Below, one piece after another: positions 19,001 through 25,426 of a stretch of DNA of 45,494 nucleotides. Origin of the DNA: a bacterium. Its GTDB lineage: Bacteria > Desulfobacterota > DSWW01. The stretch covers positions 1-45,494 of the forward strand of contig JANQFG010000050.1 in assembly GCA_028277985.1 (NCBI GenBank), given 5' to 3'. Within the stretch, counting starts at the first letter, position 1. Every line of letters begins with the position of its first letter. Both the position numbers and the translations under genes were made by a program. The notes under the pieces were generated by a model. It made no database searches. It saw only the letters and a program-made list of their open reading frames with translations, and was not told the DNA's origin.

Positions 19001-19134
19001 TCCGTGCAGGGCAGGACATTCAGGATGTCAAAGTCGATGTGGATGCGCGCCAGAGCCTGGAGGAAAGCTGCCACGATACCTGCGCAGATGAGCAGGCCCA
19101 GGACGAGCTTCGCCTGTCTTCGCTTGAGGCGCAT
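16033..19134 (-). CDS. MMPL/RND-type exporter fused to a C-terminal methyltransferase
   Basis: Seen: about 800 residues of an MMPL-type transporter with two repeats of a periplasmic loop plus helical bundle. The first TM segment is at residues 8-25, the first bundle is around residues 260-420 and the second around 660-800. About 200 residues follow that form a class I SAM methyltransferase: TVLDVGCGYGVPAAWLL, then FVGLDPDKEK and NAVLLLDVGHYLPD. Known: APE loci encode both a COG4258-type exporter and a separate methyltransferase. Inferred: here they are one protein, so methylation may occur on the cytosolic face as the product is handed to the exporter. An AAGGAG site lies 11 bases before the ATG. 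Confidence 0.85.
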   Translation of the reverse strand: MRLKRRQAKLVLGLLICAGIVAAFLQALARIHIDFDILNVLPCTDDVTHDAREVMKQNPAMDRVLIDLSRSDRLPDRDRLIEAAETVADRLRQSGLFRSVGVNRFGQGMTNLLGTVTNNLPLLFDEDDLAEWDAGVLSRQNVLDAVGRARERLLGLEGIGQADGVSRDPLELRFRVLARMMRMAFFQNVEVYRDNLLSGDGKHLLLVCEPSRPPTDTTFSRELTRILEELSASLGADAGPGKASVEILALGSFRYALDNEEIVRRDAARAVLIITLGITALLLMTFPRPWIGILALVPAVAGAMLALIVYSLFSSHISALALGFAGALISISVDHSIAYLMFLDRREETHASRASRQVWAVALFAVLTTAGAFSILLWSGFLLMAQVGIVAAMGVVFSFLFLHLVFPLFIPGLPAARRPALLPLEGLLKRLTTSRGWGAFGVAVALAVCGVFLATPEFRVDLRTMNTVSPETLKAENVVSRVWGNVTEKVYVMLQGEDVRELQRLSDPLSSRWEEELRTGLLRSGFTPSMILPGAERARRNLEAWLNFWNPDRVKRLRAHLAEAGGKNGFSAGAFDPFLEQVESPRYRDLEIPEDLYDLFGISPKKDGTGWVLLASATPGEAYDGGVFFQAHRQPSVHVFDPNLYSDRLAALLSQTFLRMFVIIAAGTLFLVWILFFDIRLVILTFAPLVFSMILTLATLKILGRPLDIPSLMLAIVIFGMGVDYSLLLVRSQQRCLNEKHPSQDPVRVAVFLASASTMLGMGALALSSHAVLRSAGIVSFLGIGYSALGAFLLLPPCLARLYRPRAFALHEPVTPGSSRHRRAVMSRFALLEPYPRFFARFKMKIDPMFPRLAEFVPPDGTVLDVGCGYGVPAAWLLTLNPRLRFVGLDPDKEKTHLAARALGEDCRVLHGSAQDLPADPREVNAVLLLDVGHYLPDVDLDRLLGELRLRLATSGGPLVMRITIPADRSRPWRRLKEALRLRLARPRHVLRPPSRLRAMLEQNGFRLKVVEDEGRDVCWFVAVPATGKESAT

Positions 19135-19208
19135 GTGCTACCCGCTCCTTGGACGGCGCAGGAGAGGAAGGCGCGGAGCAAACGACCCGGACATTCCGCG
19201 ACAGCTCC

Positions 19209-20003
19209 TCAACCAGGTTTCAGATAGCGGGACAGGAAGTGCACCGGCCGGGTCAGGAAAAGGCGCGTGAATGTTCCCGTGTTTCGCCAGAAATCCACGA
19301 ACGGCCGGAAATGGGAAATGCGCTTCCCCCCGGGCCTGTAGTCCACGCTCACCGGGACCTCCCGGACCGGGACCCCTTTTCGGGTGGCCAGAACGAGAAT
19401 CTCGACCTCGAAGGCAAAGCGCCGTGCCCGTGCTTTCCACTGCAGGACTTCGGGGATCGGGTAGAGGCGAAAACCGGACTGGCTGTCGGAAATCCAGGGA
19501 CCACCTGTGACCCGAACCCAGAAATTGCTGAATTTCCGCCCGAAGCGGCTGGTCCAGGGGATGGAGGGCTCATCCATGCCCTCCCGACAGCCCACGATCA
19601 TCACCCGCTCGCCGGGCCCGACGGCTTCCATGAGTCGCAGTGCGTGCGCTGAATCGTGCTGCCCGTCAGCGTCGAGGGTGATGGCGTAGTCCGCACCTGA
19701 AGCAGCGGCCGCGGTAACCCCTGTGAGAAGGGCTGCACCCTTCCCACGGTTTACGGAGTGGGATAGGACCGTGATCCCCTCAACTTCCCGAATCCCCTCC
19801 CCGGTGCGATCCGTGGAACCGTCGTTCACTACGAATACCGGAAGGCCCAGCGCCCGAGCGTCGCGAAGAACCTTCCCCACGGTGTTGGGGTGATTGTACA
19901 CCGGAATGACCAGGGCAAATCGCGAGGGCCGCGTTTCATGGCAGGCTTCTCCGGGAATTCCTGGACGCGAGCAACTGGGCTTTCCGGACGGAAACGGCTT
20001 CAT
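19209..20003 (-). CDS. family 2 glycosyltransferase
   Basis: Seen: GT-A fold motifs FALVIPVYNH, VVNDGSTDRTGE, SVNRGKGAALLTG, DADGQHD, then SDSQSGFRLY and the C-terminal basic VDYRPGGKRISHFRPF. Known: APE and related loci have a GT2, often joined to the acyltransferase. Inferred: it glycosylates the lipid or its carrier at the inner membrane. The start is uncertain: ATG 20003 keeps the frame but adds about 30 atypical residues before the fold, while a nearby ATG in CCATGAAACG is out of frame by one base. A one-base error or shift here would give a more normal N-terminus. Confidence 0.82.
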   Translation of the reverse strand: MKPFPSGKPSCSRPGIPGEACHETRPSRFALVIPVYNHPNTVGKVLRDARALGLPVFVVNDGSTDRTGEGIREVEGITVLSHSVNRGKGAALLTGVTAAAASGADYAITLDADGQHDSAHALRLMEAVGPGERVMIVGCREGMDEPSIPWTSRFGRKFSNFWVRVTGGPWISDSQSGFRLYPIPEVLQWKARARRFAFEVEILVLATRKGVPVREVPVSVDYRPGGKRISHFRPFVDFWRNTGTFTRLFLTRPVHFLSRYLKPG

Positions 20004-20169
20004 CGATCCGTGCCAGCCCCCCCATTTCCCCCGCGGACGGGAACACGATCCTCTCAAACAGGCCATCCACACCTCTCTGAGATTCCTTCCTCTCGCGATA
20101 TTCCCGTTCTATCACAGATGGTGGAAGAAGATCCACTCGGCAGGAGAAACCGCTTGCGTTCCGCAGCAT
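19936..20169 (-). CDS. short unexplained reading frame before the glycosyltransferase
   Basis: A 77-codon frame, open further upstream to about 20223, sits in the otherwise empty 256 bases between the thioesterase and glycosyltransferase genes. Its TGA stop overlaps an ATG (in CCATGAAACG) in the coupling style seen for neighbouring genes, but that ATG is out of frame with the glycosyltransferase. The sequence is charged and shows no recognised motif. In APE loci a small hot-dog dehydratase often occupies this position, but its motifs are not seen here. It could be a decayed or frameshifted gene, or just spacer. Confidence 0.2.
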   Translation of the reverse strand: MLRNASGFSCRVDLLPPSVIEREYRERKESQRGVDGLFERIVFPSAGEMGGLARIDEAVSVRKAQLLASRNSRRSLP

Positions 20170-20259
20170 TCCGTGCCCTCTCCGGAGGCCGCCGGCGTAA
20201 AGGACCTGCTTCCACCAGGCGCACTACCGAAGATCAGGTCAAGAACCTGAAAGCAGCGA

Positions 20260-20694
20260 TCACCGAGCCTGAAGGAGCACCCGCTGCCGGAAAATTTCCG
20301 GGACCTCGAAGCAGAGTTCGACCCCGGGATGCTTGACGGCCGCCTGCTCGCATCTCCCCTTTGTGCAGAAAGCGTGGGTGCCAGTCCGATGTATCTCGAA
20401 ATCCACTACCAGCTTGTGGGTCATCTCTGTCAGGGTCGCACTACATATGAATTCATCATTGTATCGTAGAGGCTCTATGTACTTCACCGTGGACCGAATG
20501 ACCGGGAACAGGTAGCCCGTTTCCAAGAAGAAATCGTACAGGTCCACCCCGAGGCTGCGAAACAGGCCCTCCCGAGCGGCGTCGAAGTACTTCAGGTAGT
20601 TTCCGTGCCAGACGATCTGCATTGGATCGAGGTCGTGGAAAGGAACTTGCATCCGGATTTCGTGCGAGGGAAGGCACAGTCCCTTGGTTTTCAC
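20260..20694 (-). CDS. 4-hydroxybenzoyl-CoA-type (hot-dog) thioesterase
   Basis: Seen: 144 residues; the hot-dog signature VPFHDLDPMQIVWHGNYLKY holds the catalytic Asp, then RSTVKYIEPLRYND and DFEIHRTG. Known: APE loci carry a thioesterase of this family that edits or releases acyl-ACP intermediates. Inferred: it hydrolyses stalled thioesters or releases the aryl/acyl product. Its GTG start overlaps the TGA of the ammonia-lyase gene (GTGA), so the two are translationally coupled. A longer in-frame extension from 20748 runs inside the ammonia-lyase gene and is not needed. Confidence 0.85.
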   Translation of the reverse strand: MKTKGLCLPSHEIRMQVPFHDLDPMQIVWHGNYLKYFDAAREGLFRSLGVDLYDFFLETGYLFPVIRSTVKYIEPLRYNDEFICSATLTEMTHKLVVDFEIHRTGTHAFCTKGRCEQAAVKHPGVELCFEVPEIFRQRVLLQAR

Positions 20695-22226
20695 GATTCC
20701 CCCAGGCTCCCGCTGCCAATGGCCTCGGCAAGCGTTTCGATTTCGCAATCCATGGGACGATCTTTCTCCAGGGGTGGGGAAAAAGCCTCTACCCGCCGGA
20801 GGACGGTCGCCAGCTCAGGCCTGGCGTCCACATCGCCCCTGTACCGGCAAGCCTGTGCCGCGGCCAGGAGGTGGATGGCCACGGTGCGCTGGGCCAACAG
20901 GCAGATCGTGTCCGCATCCCTCGCCGCCATGGTTCCCAGGCTCACTTTGTCTTGGTTGTGTGACTCGGTGGAGCGTGAGAAAACCCCCGCGGGCATGGCT
21001 TGTTTCTGTGCCTCCGCGGTCAGAGCCGAGGCCGTGATCTGCATGCCCTTGAATCCGTGGTGCAGTCCTACTTCCCGTTTCCGTGGGAAGGCGAGATTGA
21101 GCGGCAGGCCCCTGGAAAAGCGTGGGTCCACGAGCAGCGCGAGCTGGCGGTCGCTGAGATCACACACGCCGGCCAGTGCGGTCTTCAGCGCATCCATGGC
21201 AAAGGTGATGTGGCCGCCGTAGAAGTTTCCCCCCATGAGGATTTCCCGGGAGGGGAGATGCGTGATGGGGTTATCGTTCACACTGTTAACCTCGGTTTCC
21301 ACCCAGGCGGTGATCCACTTCAGCCCGTCGGCCAGGACGCCGAGCACGTGGGGCGCGCATCGCACGGAGTATGGATCCTGGAGGTGATCAGGATGGACGC
21401 TCTCCGGGACCTCCCTTGAGGAGGCGAGCAGCGCCCGAAGCCCGGCGGCCACCTCTGCCTGTCCCCTGAAAGGCTTGGCCTCAAAGATTCCGGGGTGAAA
21501 GTGGTGATCGTGTCCGCGCAGGCCGTGAACGGTAAGAGCGGTGGCTGCCTGGGAGGCCTCCAGGATGCGTCCCGCTCGTGCAACGGCGAGCACCCCGATG
21601 CCAGTCATGACGGATGTCCCGTTCATGATGGCCAGAGGCTCCTTGGGTCGGAACCGGTAAGGGGCCAGTCCCGCCTCCCGGATGGCACGGCTTGCGGGCA
21701 CGGTGCGGCCCCTGTACATCACTTTCCGACGGCCTTCCAGACAGGCGGCGACGTAAGACAAGGGAGTCAGGTCTCCCGAGGCCCCCACGGATCCCTGGGA
21801 GGGGATGATGGGAGTGATGCCGTGGTTGAGAAAGTCCGAGAAACGAACCAGCAGCTCATGCGAAACGCCGGAAAGGCCTTTAGCCAGGGAGATCATGCGG
21901 CAGAACAGGGTCGCGCGGCTCTGGGAGACGGACAGGGGGATACCCGTGCCGCAGCCATGGAATCGGATGAGGTTCTCTCCCAGCTTCTCCATGTCCCGGG
22001 CGCTGGGCCGGTTACCGCAGGAGTTCCCGAAGCCCGTGGTCACGCCGTACACGGGACGGCCGCAGGCGATCTCCTCGTCTAGGAGATCGATGGAGCGCAG
22101 GAGCTGCTCCCTGTACCGGGGGTCATTGCTCACCTCCACCGGCAAAGACGTTTCGGCGACCTCCGTGATCTGGTTCAGCGTGACGGGTTGGTCCGACACG
22201 TGCAGTGCGGATTGATTTCGTTTCAT
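20691..22226 (-). CDS. aromatic amino acid ammonia-lyase (HAL/PAL/TAL family)
   Basis: Seen: 511 residues with the MIO-forming Ala-Ser-Gly (GSVGASGDLTPLSY, residues 149-151), the catalytic Tyr 60 in PVYGVTTGFG, VNSVNDNP and ESHNQDKVSLG. The HNQD form is that of PAL/TAL rather than the NQEDH of histidine-utilising HAL. The specificity pair is Phe89-His90 (LIRFHGCGTG), not the Ser-His of standard HAL. Known: in aryl-polyene and related loci this enzyme makes the cinnamate or 4-hydroxycinnamate-type starter. Inferred: it makes the aryl primer loaded by the AMP-ligase. It is the first gene of the leftward operon. Substrate (Tyr or Phe) not decided. Confidence 0.9.
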   Translation of the reverse strand: MKRNQSALHVSDQPVTLNQITEVAETSLPVEVSNDPRYREQLLRSIDLLDEEIACGRPVYGVTTGFGNSCGNRPSARDMEKLGENLIRFHGCGTGIPLSVSQSRATLFCRMISLAKGLSGVSHELLVRFSDFLNHGITPIIPSQGSVGASGDLTPLSYVAACLEGRRKVMYRGRTVPASRAIREAGLAPYRFRPKEPLAIMNGTSVMTGIGVLAVARAGRILEASQAATALTVHGLRGHDHHFHPGIFEAKPFRGQAEVAAGLRALLASSREVPESVHPDHLQDPYSVRCAPHVLGVLADGLKWITAWVETEVNSVNDNPITHLPSREILMGGNFYGGHITFAMDALKTALAGVCDLSDRQLALLVDPRFSRGLPLNLAFPRKREVGLHHGFKGMQITASALTAEAQKQAMPAGVFSRSTESHNQDKVSLGTMAARDADTICLLAQRTVAIHLLAAAQACRYRGDVDARPELATVLRRVEAFSPPLEKDRPMDCEIETLAEAIGSGSLGES

Positions 22227-22323
22227 GGGATCAAGTATTCATCCTGAATCCGGCGCGGCCCGATCTTGAGTATCGGGTTTCTAGAGGCATTCTGACCGGA
22301 GAAGACTTCGTTTTGCTGTGATC

Positions 22324-22352
22324 TTGATGGAAGATCATTAATGTCATATGGT
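22324..22352 (+). promoter_or_regulatory. weak promoter candidate for the AMP-ligase gene
   Basis: TTGATG (22324-22329), 17 bases, TATGGT (22347-22352) on the plus strand. It overlaps the leftward promoter, so the two directions could compete. Confidence 0.3.
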
Positions 22353-22366
22353 CAGGGAAACGTCAA
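22337..22366 (-). promoter_or_regulatory. promoter candidate for the ammonia-lyase operon
   Basis: On the minus strand TTGACG (22366-22361), then after 18 bases ATTAAT (22342-22337). Transcription would begin near 22330, about 100 bases before the ATG at 22226. Confidence 0.4.
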
Positions 22367-22523
22367 CGGGTCGGATGAAGAACAGGGGAGGTTCGGTTCG
22401 CGTCCACGCAGACTCCCACTGCGGCTGCTTGGGTTTCGCGACCCATCCGCAGGGTGGGGTCGCCGAGCGTAGCCTGGTTGAAGCCCAGCTGCGGCACACT
22501 TGCCCTTGGTCGCTAGGACGACG

Positions 22524-22583
22524 ATGAGCAAAAAGATGGAGACGGGTGCTTTCCGGCAACCGGGAAAGGAGAGTTCCTTTTGA
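22524..22583 (+). CDS. possible 19-codon leader peptide coupled to the AMP-ligase
   Basis: An ATG at 22524 has AGGA 6 bases upstream and encodes 19 residues (MSKKMETGAFRQPGKESSF). Its TGA at 22581-22583 overlaps the TTG start of the AMP-ligase (22580). Inferred: translation of the short frame could set ligase expression by coupling. A chance frame cannot be excluded. Confidence 0.25.
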   Translation: MSKKMETGAFRQPGKESSF

Positions 22584-23977
22584 TCCCCTCGTTGGAACCA
22601 TCCCTGCAAGCGCTGCTAGAGCGCCTCGTGAGCCCGCCCGCCGCGGAAGCCGGCCGGCCGTTCGTCGTGGGGGAGACGTGTGCAGGCGATCTGTGCAAGC
22701 TACAGCAGGTTATCCTCACGGCCATGAAGAAGAACCTGGAAGAAGAAGAGCCCCTGCTCGTGGCGGTTGAGGACCGGAGCCTGATCGCCGCTGCGGTGCT
22801 GGCAACCCTCAGCGGTGGCAACGAACTCATCCTCCCTCACGCAAGGTCCACCGCGGTCCTCCAGGATCTGCGAGACAACCACCGGGTTCGGTTCGTGCTC
22901 GCTGAAGACGCGGATTCTCTGCCTGAAGGCCTGGAGGTGTTTCCATTCGAGGAGTCAACGGTGCCTGAGGCGCCTGTCGAGTTCCGGGTGCGGGACGAGG
23001 GAGAAAACACCGTGAGGCTTTTCACGGGTGGGTCCACCGGGCAAGCCCGTATGTGGCGAAAAACCGCTACGAATCTGGTGGGTGAAGCCGCGTTTTTGGC
23101 CAGGAAATTCGGGATCGGTCCCCAAGACGTCATCGTGGCCGCCGTCGCACCGCAGCACATCTACGGCCTTCTGTTTTCTGTGCTGTTGCCGCTGGTTTCG
23201 GGTGCTTCTGTGGCGCCTGAGACCCCCCGGTTCCAGGGAGAGATCGAGGCAGCGCTGCTGGAACGTAGGGCAACGGTGCTCGCCGCTGCCCCTGCCCACT
23301 ACCGGGCCATGCGGGGAAAAGGGATCCCCGGGCATTGCCTGAAACTGGCCGTCAGTTCCGGAGGCTTCCTTCCCGAGGAGGATTCGCTGGGTTTTTCCAC
23401 GGTGACAGGGGTCTGTGTGACGGAGGTTTACGGCAGCACCGAGACCGGCGGAGTCGCCACCCGGGAACGTGCCCAAGGGGAACAAACCTGGACCCCGTTC
23501 GCGTGTATCCGGTGGAGAACCCGCGGGGAGCGGTTGTGCGTGAAATCCCCGTTTCTCTCACCCGGTCTTCCGCAGGATGTCGAGGGCTTTTTTGTCACCG
23601 GGGACCGGGTGCGCCCGGAGCCGGGTGGGACCTTCACCCTGCTGGGTCGGATCGACGGGATCGTGAAGGTAGCTGGTAAACGCGTGGCCCTGGACGGGGT
23701 CGAAGCCCGTGTCAAGGCTATGCCCAGCGTGCGGGATGCCTACGTGTTGGCCCTGTCGGCGGACACCATGCGAGAGGCCGAGATCGTGTGCCTCGCGGTT
23801 CCGGAGCGGGAGGTGCCCGACGAGGAGGACTTTCGGGAATCGTTGCGCTTATTGCTGGAACCCAGCGCCCTGCCTCGGCGGGTGAGATGGGTCGAGGAGA
23901 TTCCGCTCACCCCCGCAGGCAAGAGAGATCGGGAGAGGGTAAGGAAGTTCTTCTCCGATCTGCCACCGAAAGAGTGA
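22580..23977 (+). CDS. acyl/aryl-ACP AMP-ligase (ANL superfamily)
   Basis: Seen: 465 residues; the phosphate-binding loop LFTGGSTGQARMWRKT (about 147-162), VYGSTETGG with the adenine-site Thr/Glu, GDRVRPEPGGTFTLLGR with the hinge region, and Lys in LTPAGKRDR. Known: APE loci use a ligase of this size to activate the aryl acid and load it on an ACP. Inferred: it activates cinnamate-type acids made by the divergent ammonia-lyase. The start is TTG at 22580 with an AAGGAG site 7-8 bases upstream; the first Met would truncate the fold. The gene converges with the dehydratase gene, with about 105 bases between. Confidence 0.85.
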   Translation: MIPSLEPSLQALLERLVSPPAAEAGRPFVVGETCAGDLCKLQQVILTAMKKNLEEEEPLLVAVEDRSLIAAAVLATLSGGNELILPHARSTAVLQDLRDNHRVRFVLAEDADSLPEGLEVFPFEESTVPEAPVEFRVRDEGENTVRLFTGGSTGQARMWRKTATNLVGEAAFLARKFGIGPQDVIVAAVAPQHIYGLLFSVLLPLVSGASVAPETPRFQGEIEAALLERRATVLAAAPAHYRAMRGKGIPGHCLKLAVSSGGFLPEEDSLGFSTVTGVCVTEVYGSTETGGVATRERAQGEQTWTPFACIRWRTRGERLCVKSPFLSPGLPQDVEGFFVTGDRVRPEPGGTFTLLGRIDGIVKVAGKRVALDGVEARVKAMPSVRDAYVLALSADTMREAEIVCLAVPEREVPDEEDFRESLRLLLEPSALPRRVRWVEEIPLTPAGKRDRERVRKFFSDLPPKE

Positions 23978-24082
23978 AAAGGGTTTCGTTCGGCGTCCCG
24001 CTCGAAGTCCCGGAAAACGCTTCGGTTATGTGCTCCCTCAAGCCCGGTATGCACCCGAATGCCGGCCACATTCTTCTCGGCT

Positions 24083-24946
24083 TCACCGGGATCCGGATGT
24101 GTCCGATTCTCTTTCGAGGATCCAGGCGGGTGGCTGGAGGCGGCCCGGAAACAGTTCGCGCATTGTTACCCCGAAAATCCCTTCCCGGACCTTGTGTTGT
24201 CGGTCAAAAATCCAGATGTCGAAGCTCTGGGTCCCTGTTGAGGCGGCGCGTGGGAATCCCCTGCAGACGTATTCCTCACCTTCCTTTGTCGGTTCCGGCA
24301 CGTACCGTTGGGCGTACCCCACGGGAAAGACGACTATTCCCCGGTACCTTTGTGTCCACACGTTGATCGCATGCAGCGCGGCGTCAAACACAAAGGGGGA
24401 CCCCAACGTATGACAGTTCGGGCGACCGCGCGGAGCGGTGATCAAGGAGGTGACCCCGTCCGGGCTTAGTTGCACGTCGCCGCTGAGATTCCGGAACGCA
24501 AGGCCGAAAGGGACCAACTCCCGGTACAGGGGCCCGGGTTCTACCCGGAATGCGGGTTCTGCAAGAGCGAGGGAGTTTGCGGACGGCGGTTGGAGGGGCT
24601 GGCCCGGGGGGGAGCAGAAGCGAACGTGAAGATGGGGCTTCAGGCGCTTAATGGTGCTCCGTTTTGAGGAGATTCTCGTGAAAAGGGAGACCAGGAACGA
24701 ACCATCCCTTTCCTCCAGCATCTCCAGAAGAGCCTCGAGAGGTCCGGGGTCCTCGGGGAGGGGGAGGAAGCTCTCGAACATCGCGTCACGGGAATGGCAG
24801 CCGCGCATGCCCGTGCGCTGCTGCACCGCCTCGGCCAGCAGGCCGAGGGCGTGCGCCGCGGACAGGACCGGCTTCTCCATGATCCGGTGATCATACAGGT
24901 GGGGGGACGCAAGAATCGGGATTGGGATACGGACAGTATCGTTCAC
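24083..24946 (-). CDS. stand-alone polyketide-synthase-type dehydratase (double hot-dog)
   Basis: Seen: 287 residues. The first hot-dog starts with SPHLYDHRIMEKPVLSAAH: it keeps the catalytic His (about 20) of the PKS dehydratase HxxxGxxxxP motif, but Gly is Glu and Pro is Ser. The second hot-dog has SPFVFDAALHAINVW, matching the DxxxQ/H motif with Asp and His. Known: PS-DH domains normally lie inside polyketide synthases and remove water from 3-hydroxyacyl chains. Inferred: it supplies the dehydration step for the polyene chain. The GTG start overlaps the thioesterase TGA (GTGA). It is the last gene of its operon. Activity with the altered motif is unproven. Confidence 0.75.
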   Translation of the reverse strand: MNDTVRIPIPILASPHLYDHRIMEKPVLSAAHALGLLAEAVQQRTGMRGCHSRDAMFESFLPLPEDPGPLEALLEMLEERDGSFLVSLFTRISSKRSTIKRLKPHLHVRFCSPPGQPLQPPSANSLALAEPAFRVEPGPLYRELVPFGLAFRNLSGDVQLSPDGVTSLITAPRGRPNCHTLGSPFVFDAALHAINVWTQRYRGIVVFPVGYAQRYVPEPTKEGEEYVCRGFPRAASTGTQSFDIWIFDRQHKVREGIFGVTMRELFPGRLQPPAWILERESDTSGSR

Positions 24947-25425
24947 TTGGGAAAAGCTTCCCAGATCCGGGCGGTTTTTGGGTCGATGGCGGTCACCGTG
25001 CCCGTGGATGCCCGCAAGGCGCAGTGCCGGGTGTGTGCCTTGCACACGACGTCGCCGGTATCCACATGTGTGATGACATAGTGAAAGGTGATTCGGACTT
25101 TTTCCATTTCTCCCGGCCGGGTGTGTATCCACATGGGGTCATCATACCCCAGCGGGTGGTGGTAGGTGACGGCGGTGTCAATGACCGGGTAGGTGAACCC
25201 GTCCTCCTCCACCTCCTTGCAGGAATAGTCGAAATCCCGCATGAGGGTGGTCCGGCCCAGTTCGAAATAGCGCAGATAGTTAGCATGATATACCCACGTG
25301 GACCGGTCCGTGTCCGCGTACAGGGTGCGGTGAAAGGACCGGTGCCAGATGGAGCCTGTCGTAGTGTCTCGCACTAGCCGCTGGTGACTGTCGTAGATCT
25401 CCGGGACGAAGGGTTTGGGCCGCAT
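24943..25425 (-). CDS. hot-dog acyl-(ACP/CoA) thioesterase
   Basis: Seen: 160 residues, with the 4HBT-type signature YADTDRSTWVYHANYLRYFELGR, then DTAVTYHHPLGYDD and ITFHYVITHVDTGDVV. The Asp of ADTD is in the catalytic position. It is distinct from the thioesterase at 20260 in sequence, so the locus carries two. Inferred: one may edit stalled chains and the other release the product, but nothing in the sequence shows which. Its ATG lies one base after the stop of the upstream ketosynthase gene, and its stop overlaps the start of the dehydratase gene, so three genes are tightly coupled. Confidence 0.85.
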   Translation of the reverse strand: MRPKPFVPEIYDSHQRLVRDTTTGSIWHRSFHRTLYADTDRSTWVYHANYLRYFELGRTTLMRDFDYSCKEVEEDGFTYPVIDTAVTYHHPLGYDDPMWIHTRPGEMEKVRITFHYVITHVDTGDVVCKAHTRHCALRASTGTVTAIDPKTARIWEAFPK

Positions 25426-25426
25426 G

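Larger units (their letters stand above)
22227..22579. other. divergent intergenic region between ammonia-lyase and AMP-ligase
   Basis: This region separates two genes read away from each other. Overlapping promoter-like elements sit at 22324-22366. The stretch 22370-22520 is GC-rich with several possible stems but matches no riboswitch consensus I know. A 19-codon frame at 22524-22583 ends inside the AMP-ligase start. Confidence 0.5.

Noticed and set aside
22370..22520. possible riboswitch or structured RNA
   Set aside because: GC-rich with some pairing, but none of the cobalamin, c-di-GMP or glycine consensus blocks could be matched.
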